Source: Phoronis australis
Lineage: Eukaryota > Phoronida > Phoronidae
Direction: 5' to 3'
DNA: 64,000 nucleotides
Assembly: GCA_002633005.1 (NCBI GenBank)
Contig: NMRA01000122.1
Coordinates: 562,182-626,181 of the forward strand
Shown in pieces: positions 47,401-64,000 of this stretch; positions within the stretch are counted from its first letter, which is position 1; every line of letters starts with the position of its first letter. Both the position numbers and the translations under genes were made by a program. The notes under the pieces were generated by a model. It made no database searches and was not told the DNA's origin. It worked only from the letters and a program-made list of their open reading frames with translations.

Positions 47401-49336
47401 TTAAGCTCAACTTTACAAATGCCAGTATCAGCGCTGCGTCGCAAGATCACCTACTGGCAGAGTATGGGCCTACTGAAGGAAGAGTCTCCCGACACATTCC
47501 TATTGGTTGAGGAACACAAGAACAAAGGTCAAGAGGTCATGGTTGTGGATGAGGATGAGACTGAATCTGCCATGGCCTCATCACATGACCAAAGGGAGGA
47601 AGAACTACAAGTAGGTCACACTTGTTAAACAAGGAAATTTGTTTAATTAATTAAATCAGGGGCACTCTGGGATTCATGGGAAATTGTCACCAGCTTCAAT
47701 GATTTTGACACATGGAGTTATCTCCTAAACATGTTCAAGGACTGTTTCATAAAACTTGCTTATAGTCCTAAATCCCAAGACCAAGTATTTATCAAAACGT
47801 GGGCTAGATTAGGACAAAAATTTTCGCTACCCTTTTCTTATGTTCGTGAACAGAAATTTTTGCTAAGTAGTTTTCTTAACCCAACTGATGTAGATTTATA
47901 AGTCTAATGGAGACGGCATGTAGCACCTGGTGTTGGAATTACTTGACTGTATTTAATTACAAGTACATTTCTTAAGTGGGCGTACAGGAGATGAAGTATT
48001 GAACATATGTCAAAATTTCTACTCAGTTGTTCTGCACCGTCACTCACTGTGCAAACTGCAGGCAGATAATTCTACCTTGGAAATGTTTGGTTTTGTGTGG
48101 TTACAAACATGAACGTCATTTTAATCATAGTTCACTGTGACCGCAAGAGTCAAATAAAACTTAGTGGAAGACTATTTGTATTTCCCTGCGTGAGTAACAC
48201 ACGGTGCCACTCAATACTCACTGTTCATTGCTCAAAGAAAGATGAGCAAGTTTTGTACATTTTGGAAATGAAATTCCGAGTGAGGCGGTCATTCTTAAAG
48301 ATCAGGGGCCTGATTCACAAAAGTGACTTTGAACTCAAGACAGAAATTTGGTCTTATGCCCCCACTTCACAATTACTGAATGAAGGTTTAGTCAAGCAAT
48401 TATGAGCATATTGCTGTCTAGAAATTGTAGAAATCATCTCAGTAACTAGCAATTGTGCATATGTTCTCACAAATTTTGCGCTTTTGCTCATTTAATAACT
48501 AAAGTAAGATTTGACTGTTGTTTAGAAATAATTGTATGGAGTGTTAGGCCAAATTCCTTTCTTAAGTTTTAAGTCTCTTGAAACAGGCCCTAGGGCTTTG
48601 CAAGGAAGTCCCGGTAATATAAATTTGGAGTGAGCATTAAACCGAGTGTGTGTAAAGACTCGGCATGCATGGTATATGTCAGCAGTTCATTGAGATGTAA
48701 CTGGTTCAAACCTAGACTTGGGTGGGTTTCTTGTTGGTCTGAATTTAGACCAATTCTGGACAATAGCTTCTTGAATCAAACACCAGATTTGCTTCATATG
48801 AAGCATCATTTAATGGAATTAGTCTCACAACTTGGACCGTCACTTGATTCAGTATGACCAGTTAGGTTTCTACTGTCTCTTATGTAGGACACTGTGCTAA
48901 GTTTGACATCATTGATTGGTAATATGGAATTAATAGTTAGTTATAAAATGTCAACCAGGCAGTGTAACATGGCATAACACATAATACGGAATAACAGTAT
49001 CAAAAGTTAATTCAATTTAAGAATTTGTTGATAATAGCAATATCGTATCTGATAAATCATTGTTTACCCAGTTTCTGCATCATCACTGGCCTGCCTGCCT
49101 AAGTGTAAATTAGTTTCGTTTCTTACCACCAGATGTTCTGGCAGTACATTGTTGGCATGCTGACGAACTTAGAGTCACTTCCCCTGGAGAGGATACACGC
49201 CATACTGAAGATGTTTGCCTCACAAGGACAGTCATCACAGGAGTGTAGCTTAGAGGAACTTAAGGGCTTCTTGGACAGTAAAGTGAAAGACCAGTTATTA
49301 GTGTACTCAGGAGGCGTGTACAGGCTACCCAAGTAG
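38386..49336 (+). CDS. ANAPC2: anaphase-promoting complex subunit 2 (APC2, cullin-like)
   Basis: APC2 is the cullin-type scaffold of the anaphase-promoting complex; with the RING subunit APC11 it forms the catalytic core that ubiquitinates securin and cyclins. Eleven exons: 38386-38469, 39037-39442, 39665-39770, 40305-40437, 41288-41588, 41852-41969, 44711-44886, 45882-46180, 46382-46640, 47381-47610, 49133-49336. They join in phase to 771 aa (human 822). Landmarks in order: DLSANISQNLW (N-terminal helices), RIDELFTIIIEYPDSEPAL, LETRLLHPGVNTADILTAYI, AIKALRVLD, LREDTVRCIVSSLTEGD, PDPVDADPS, SDIISMLVNIYGSKELF (cullin homology), EYRNLLADRIL, LELLKLRFGE, then winged-helix segments and the APC2-specific C-terminus ending DQLLVYSGGVYRLPK. 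The gene is intact, with no internal stop. Its start overlaps a YY1-type motif in a promoter shared with MYSM1. Confidence 0.97.
39037..39442 (+). CDS. ANAPC2: ANAPC2 exon 2
   Basis: Codons 29-163 plus 1 nt. It includes RQDLSANISQNLWQN (human QNDLQANISPEFWNA) and ILFHRTSKLFQDMVHEFY (human VLFFSTPRTFQEMIQRLY). Confidence 0.96.
39665..39770 (+). CDS. ANAPC2: ANAPC2 exon 3
   Basis: Codons 164-198 plus 2 nt. Cys-rich CCCQALMAKFHKVNTQL matches human CWCRQALEQFHQLSQVL. Donor GTACGT was chosen so that phase fits exon 4. Confidence 0.88.
40305..40437 (+). CDS. ANAPC2: ANAPC2 exon 4
   Basis: Codons 199-243: ELELLDRLSSQAVTSIIHQ, matching human RLSLLERVSAEAVTTTLHQ. Confidence 0.92.
41288..41588 (+). 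CDS. ANAPC2: ANAPC2 exon 5
   Basis: Codons 244-343 plus 1 nt: KIRIDELFTIIIEYPDSEPA, then LLDLKCCLEKTDLR and ALETRLLHP. Confidence 0.97.
41852..41969 (+). CDS. ANAPC2: ANAPC2 exon 6
   Basis: Completes codon 344 and runs to 382 plus 2 nt: GVNTADILTAYISAIKALRV and CEPVRKYL. The following intron is enlarged to 2.7 kb by a transposon. Confidence 0.97.
42208..44102 (+). mobile_element. DNA transposon (full-length, non-autonomous) in ANAPC2 intron 6
   Basis: The left terminus is CCGTATTCGCCGTAATAACC; the right terminus read inward on the other strand is CCCTATTTGCTGTAATAACC. Both are followed by GCGCTTA-type motifs and flanked by TA. The length is 1895 bp including a nested insertion (42586-43050). 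Two other copies lie at 2338-3092 and 14158-15910. No transposase was found. TA duplication suggests a mariner-type or related mechanism, but the terminus is not one I can name. Confidence 0.85.
42586..43050. mobile_element. long-inverted-repeat insertion nested in the 42208 transposon
   Basis: About 80 bp at the left (CATATATTAAAGAAAAC through TCAACTTGACATGTTTCGG to CATCATCAG) is inverted at 42973-43050. CTCCTTAAGTTTTCCA occurs on both sides (42554-42569 and 43051-43066), so the insertion duplicated at least 16 bp of target. The other copies of the host element have this 16-mer (or its decayed form) once, which shows the empty site. Confidence 0.85.
44711..44886 (+). CDS. ANAPC2: ANAPC2 exon 7
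   Basis: Codons 383-441 plus 1 nt: LREDTVRCIVSSLTEGD, an acidic stretch and WTPDPVDADP (human WVPDPVDADP). The open frame extends upstream to an ATG at 44640, but that part is intronic. Confidence 0.96.
45336..45418. repeat. imperfect tandem duplication of about 43 bp (ANAPC2 intron 7)
   Basis: GGGAGACAYCAGGAT followed by a CAGGTGTCHACC phrase occurs twice in a row. Confidence 0.7.
45882..46180 (+). CDS. ANAPC2: ANAPC2 exon 8 (cullin homology)
   Basis: Codons 442-541: NSDIISMLVNIYGSKELF, EYRNLLADRIL, LELLKLRFGESELHDCQVML. Confidence 0.97.
46382..46640 (+). CDS. ANAPC2: ANAPC2 exon 9
   Basis: Codons 542-627 plus 1 nt: LILSAQFWPQFREEKI, TLNWKSHLGVMEIEVEL and LNVSPVHAAILMQFQEK. Confidence 0.96.
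47381..47610 (+). CDS. ANAPC2: ANAPC2 exon 10 (winged helix)
   Basis: Completes codon 628 and runs to 704: KWTTEELSSTLQMPVSALRR and an acidic tail ending DQREEELQ. Donor GTAGGT. Confidence 0.95.
48302..48597. mobile_element. MITE with AGGGGCCTG / CAGGCCCT termini (ANAPC2 intron 10)
   Basis: CAGGGGCCTGATTCACAAA-type left end and TTGAAACAGGCCCTAG right end are imperfect inverted repeats; CTTGAA/TTCAAG-like sequence follows inside. It is non-coding. Confidence 0.5.
49133..49336 (+). CDS. ANAPC2: ANAPC2 exon 11 (terminal)
   Basis: Codons 705-771 and TAG: MFWQYIVGMLTNLESLPLER through QLLVYSGGVYRLPK, the APC2-type C-terminal domain. Confidence 0.97.
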   Translation: MFWQYIVGMLTNLESLPLERIHAILKMFASQGQSSQECSLEELKGFLDSKVKDQLLVYSGGVYRLPK

Positions 49337-49516
49337 GTCTAAGGAACACTTAACTGAGTGAAGGGACACCTACAACAATAGAGGCCAATGACTGGTTTGC
49401 TTTGTAAGTGTCATGGAATACCCAAGTTGTAGAATTCTGAGGCGAGTCCTGTGAGGTCTGTAAGGTGAGATTGCTCATCACACTAGTGTAACGTGAGATT
49501 GCACTAGTATTTCGTG

Positions 49517-49522
49517 AATAAA
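49517..49522 (+). terminator. possible ANAPC2 polyadenylation signal
   Basis: AATAAA 181 nt after the ANAPC2 stop codon; a second AATAAA lies at 50004. Confidence 0.4.
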
Positions 49523-50249
49523 CTCACTCCTTGCTAGTGTACACATTAGCAAAATATCCTCAACTGAAAGTAATTGGATGTAATGTTGAATTATGGGAGA
49601 ACTGACATGTAAACGCATGGAATACTAACTACTTTATTGAATGAGCCAAGATGTATGGTGGAAAATGTCTTGCGAGTGGCTTGTGTTAATTGAATATGCT
49701 CCTGGAGTCTTGTCACGTCAGACTTGTCCAGAGGAACAAGATGTGCTAAGTAAGAGGCCTGATGCAGGTTAATTTTAAGGGTCAAGCGCCGCTGCTCTGA
49801 GTGTCAGTTTTTGTGCAGAGCTGTTTACAAATCACTCAGCAGAATTCAGGAGTTACGGAGGAGTAAGTGACACTACAGTTGTTTGTGCTAGAACTATGAC
49901 AACATTATGCGGTGCATATACTGTGTCAGAACTGTGCTGTGGATATACTGTTGTAAGGTAACTGTCGGTGAATACAAGGGCCATTTGCTGAAATAAGCTC
50001 TGAAATAAAGAATATTGACCTATTTGTTACAGATATCTGTTGAACCCCATACCTTTCAGGTGTTGTGGAAGTTGTCAAGCCCGTATAGAACCAGATTGCA
50101 AAACAGAAGGCTCAAAATAATTGTTATGCTGGTTGTTGGAGAAAATCTACAATTTTGATTTGGCTTATATACAACTAGAGTACATTTCTTCTCCGTAAAT
50201 TTGCTGCTGTTAACACTTTTGTCTGGTTGTCTGCTTGATATTTCATAAA

Positions 50250-51950
50250 TCCCTGGTTGAGTAAGGTATCTCTAGGGTGTCGCATTCCATTTTTCAATCT
50301 GCCCTGCCTGCAGAACCAGAAGGGCATGGCTTTTCAGTGTTTTTGGGGAAGAGTGTTTCCAGATATCTAGAGAACTGATGGAGGGATTTTAATGAAACTT
50401 GACTCAAGAGGTATGTGATCGCAATGTCACTGCGCCGGCACCAGTCAATTTTTGAGTGGATTCATCCACTGCAGCACTCCTTAGTGGCCGTTTTGTTGTC
50501 GACAGATGGCTTTTTGAGTACATTTGGGCGAAGAGAGTTTTGGGATATCTAACAAGAGAACCATTGAATGGGTTTCCATGAAATTTGATAGGGTATGTAA
50601 CATCACTGCACCGACACAGTCAATTTGCAGGCAATTTTGACCTGTGGAGCACCCGTAGTGACCATTTTGTCTGGTTGTCCAGCTGCCTGTTTGATATCTC
50701 ACAAACCGCAGGTCGTATTTTCAGGAAATTGGGCAGAAAAGTGTACGGAACAACTGGAACTGCCTGTCACTTTTTAATTTGTCCCGCCAAGGGGCAGGCC
50801 TTACCAGTATTTTTGGGGAAGGTCCTTTCCAGATACCTAAGAACTGATGAACATATTTCACTGAAATTTGATTAGTAATATGTTATAATGTGCTAGCCTC
50901 AGTCAATTTAAGTGAAGACTCGATCACTGAAGCACCCCCTAGTGGTCATCTAGTATTTTGGAGGAAAGTATTTCCACATGATTTTGAGAACTGATAGATG
51001 AATTTTGACGAATCTTCCTATAGTGGGTTTTGACAGCAATCTTCTGGCACCAGTTGATTTTCAGATGAATCCAACCTCTACAGCACTCTCTATTGGCCGT
51101 TTTGGTCTTGTCAAGAGGCGTTATATGATGACTGGAGAACAGATCAATAGATTTCAGTGAAACTTTGCAGAGGGTTGTGTGAGGGTTTCACCCAGGATTT
51201 CAAAAAAGTGCATCTAAAATGAGTTTCCCCGGTTCTTCAGGGCATATATTACCAATATAAGGTTGCTACATTTTAGTGACCTCAAATCGAATTGCTGTTA
51301 TAGTGTGGTGTGTAACTGGCGACATGGTTTAGCAAGTTTTTTTTTTTTGTATCTTACATCATTTCTAAAATGAACTTTTTATTCTGGACAGACCAGTGAG
51401 TTCCCAGAATTGTCGTCAGCTGGTGAAAAGAGACACTTATGCTTACTTTCTTACTGCATTGGAGTGTCCAAATGCTGAACAATGCGTCCTAGTTTTGAGG
51501 TCAATTTTTGGACAGATTTGACCACTGCAGCACCTAGTGACCAATTTGTCTGCTTGTCCAGTCATCTAATTGATATCTCAAAGTCCCCTGGCAACACAAG
51601 AGCAGCATATGTCTAATTTTCAATGTGCCACTGGCTTAGGGGCGGGGCTTTACAGTATTTTTGGGTAAGAACGTTTCCTTATGACAACTAATTCACAAAT
51701 CAGAAAGCTGTGATGGCAGTGTTGTGACAAGTAAATTTTTGGGCAAATTTGCCTTATGCAACACATTTGGCATTTTTAGGAAGAGGAGCATTAACTGATT
51801 GCCAGATTTCAGTGAAACTTTTGACATAGGTATGAGAAGGTATTGTGCTGGTACCAGTCATTTTGGGGCAGATTTGACTACTGCAGCACCACCTTGTGGC
51901 CATTAGAGATGATGGCAAGTACCAGTTTTGAGCACATCCCAACACTTGCT
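50250..51950 (-). repeat. degenerate tandem array of the dispersed module (copy D)
   Basis: The core recurs as CACTCCTTAGTGGCC (50475), CACCCGTAGTGACC (50650), CACCCCCTAGTGGTC (50933), CACTCTCTATTGGCC (51085), CACCTAGTGACC (about 51530) and CACCACCTTGTGGCC (51887). Each is preceded by CAGTCAATTTT..GA-type and followed by ATTTTGTCTG..GTC-type phrases, with spacing about 145-450 bp. Orientation is opposite to copies A and B. Confidence 0.7.
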
Positions 51951-52401
51951 GTGCTCATTGTCATTCTGTGTCTTCATTTGTATCTATCAATCCTCTCTAT
52001 CGTTCTTCATCAAAAGAAGTAGGCTATATCTACTAAGATTTAGATGCCTAGTGCTGTGTCCCTTTGTGGCATGTTTTATTTCTCGCTGCAAATGTTGAAA
52101 ACTTATTTATTTTTTAGACTTTTATTTAACGTTAGCTACCAAAGGTAAGGTACCAACCCTTTTTAGTCAATTCCGAATGTTGCAGCTACCCCATGTTGTC
52201 AAATTGCTGTCTTTATCAGCACTGCGTTGCCCTTGTCTGATACTAGTGAATCACAACACACAAATCAACTGAAAAGGCTCTACTAAAACACATTCCCACC
52301 ATTTTCAATTATTCATTTTAAATGGAATCGCGTCACTGCCGACTTTTACCCACAAAGAGGAAAATGAAAAGAAAAAAATTAACGTTTATGTACTGACCAT
52401 G

Positions 52402-52407
52402 TTTATT
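52402..52407 (-). terminator. possible DPYD polyadenylation signal
   Basis: TTTATT on plus (AATAAA on minus), about 560 nt after the DPYD stop codon. Confidence 0.25.
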
Positions 52408-52965
52408 AAGAATACACTTCAAAATTATACTTCACACATAACTGATGTGTTTAATTAAGTAGTAAATTCGTACATGATTTTTTATATAAAAATACATTTA
52501 AAGAATAAAAATTTAACTATTAAAATTACAATCACAGAATAAAAAAGCACTGTTTTTTTGTAACATTTCCCATTGTTCATAGCTCAACATGATATACCGG
52601 TAACTGTTAAATATACAGAATAAAGTATCTATTAATCCTGAATACATCCAAAGGTTTCCACACAATGTTTAATTTTTTTGACACATTTCACATAATTGTC
52701 AAAGTCATCAATGCAATTTAGGCCGTAACATTCAATGCATTTCCAGCACAGTCAATGTTAGTCTCTCCACAAGTCCTGCAACTGTCTGCACTAAGATCCA
52801 CGTGCCTATATGCTTTTAATCTAGTGATTCCAATTAAGGGACATTCACCGTGGCTTCATTTTTGGCGCAGGCGGCTATCTCTTGTTTTGGTGCGTCTTAA
52901 ACTGGCTGTTTGCCCCTGTGTATTCAGTCCACTCAATAGCAAGTGTTAAACTGAATAAACAACGT

Positions 52966-63634
<10,669 letters not shown>

Positions 63635-64000
63635 CTGAAATGATTGTAATTCAATCATTAATTTGTAGTAATACTGAATCTCGTGGACTAGTCTCTGGGA
63701 GTTTTCATGTCAATCTGCCTACAGCACAGAGGTCTATTTAACAAAACTGACTTAAAAAGTGGAAATTGCATGCCAATTCCTTACCTCTGTGATTGCTTGG
63801 TCAAATTAGTCAGATACACAACACATAGCGACAACGTGAATATGAAATAGGATGAAAATTGCCAAATGTTTTTATGAACAAGTTTGGTGTAAAAAATGAT
63901 CCGCCGTAAATCACTCAACGGTGTCCAGTAAGTATCGTGATGTGGTGTTGGGGAATAACACTACATATTGAGGATTATGTGCAAAGGACACCTAATTGCA
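63635..64000 (-). other. DPYD intron, right edge of window
   Basis: No further DPYD exon was recognised; the gene continues beyond the window. Confidence 0.5.

Larger units (their letters stand above)
49337..52965. other. intergenic between ANAPC2 and DPYD (tail-to-tail)
   Basis: It contains the ANAPC2 3' UTR region, a degenerate repeat array (50250-51950) and an AT-rich stretch (52050-52700) that probably includes the DPYD 3' UTR. I support no gene here. Confidence 0.6.

Overview
This is animal nuclear DNA. There are five long multi-exon genes with GT-AG introns, vertebrate-like protein sequences, AT-rich intergenic sequence and many small DNA transposons, and no prokaryotic gene organisation. 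Each protein is close to its vertebrate orthologue, and MYSM1 has the full SANT-SWIRM-MPN layout. Introns are mostly 0.4-1.7 kb. I take it as an invertebrate bilaterian, perhaps an amphioxus-like or other deuterostome genome, but the sequence alone does not fix the species.

Layout. (1) 1-5530: no exon found. This is probably a long CSE1L intron, filled with nested repeats. (2) 5531-13148, minus: the first 11 coding exons (410 codons) of CSE1L (exportin-2). The C-terminal part lies left of position 1. A non-coding first exon may end at 14071. (3) 14.1-16.9 kb: upstream sequence with nested DNA transposons and an assembly gap (14839-15285). (4) 16892-24854, plus: complete six-exon tartrate-resistant acid phosphatase (ACP5), 333 aa. 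(5) 24.9-29.7 kb: intergenic repeats. (6) 29763-38153, minus: complete nine-exon MYSM1 histone H2A deubiquitinase, about 1055 aa. (7) 38386-49336, plus: complete eleven-exon ANAPC2, 771 aa, head-to-head with MYSM1 across 232 bp. (8) 49.4-52.9 kb: intergenic, mostly a degenerate repeat array. (9) 52966-63634, minus: the last nine exons (393 aa) of dihydropyrimidine dehydrogenase (DPYD), covering most of the FMN-binding domain and the C-terminal two-cluster 4Fe-4S domain. The N-terminal part lies right of 64000.

The genes do not form a pathway. They act in nuclear transport, phosphate-ester hydrolysis, chromatin deubiquitination, cell-cycle ubiquitination and pyrimidine breakdown. Apart from the shared MYSM1/ANAPC2 promoter I see no functional clustering.

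The most unusual material is non-coding. In DPYD, two separate exon/5' splice-site junctions have been tandemly duplicated: one into an exact 40-bp period, 12-copy minisatellite, the other into an 85-93 bp unit. A dispersed repeat carries near-perfect CTCF-type core motifs. Transposons are nested inside one another in several places. I found no evidence of a new enzymatic or defence system. Exon boundaries were placed by hand from splice signals, phase and family similarity, and all phases close.
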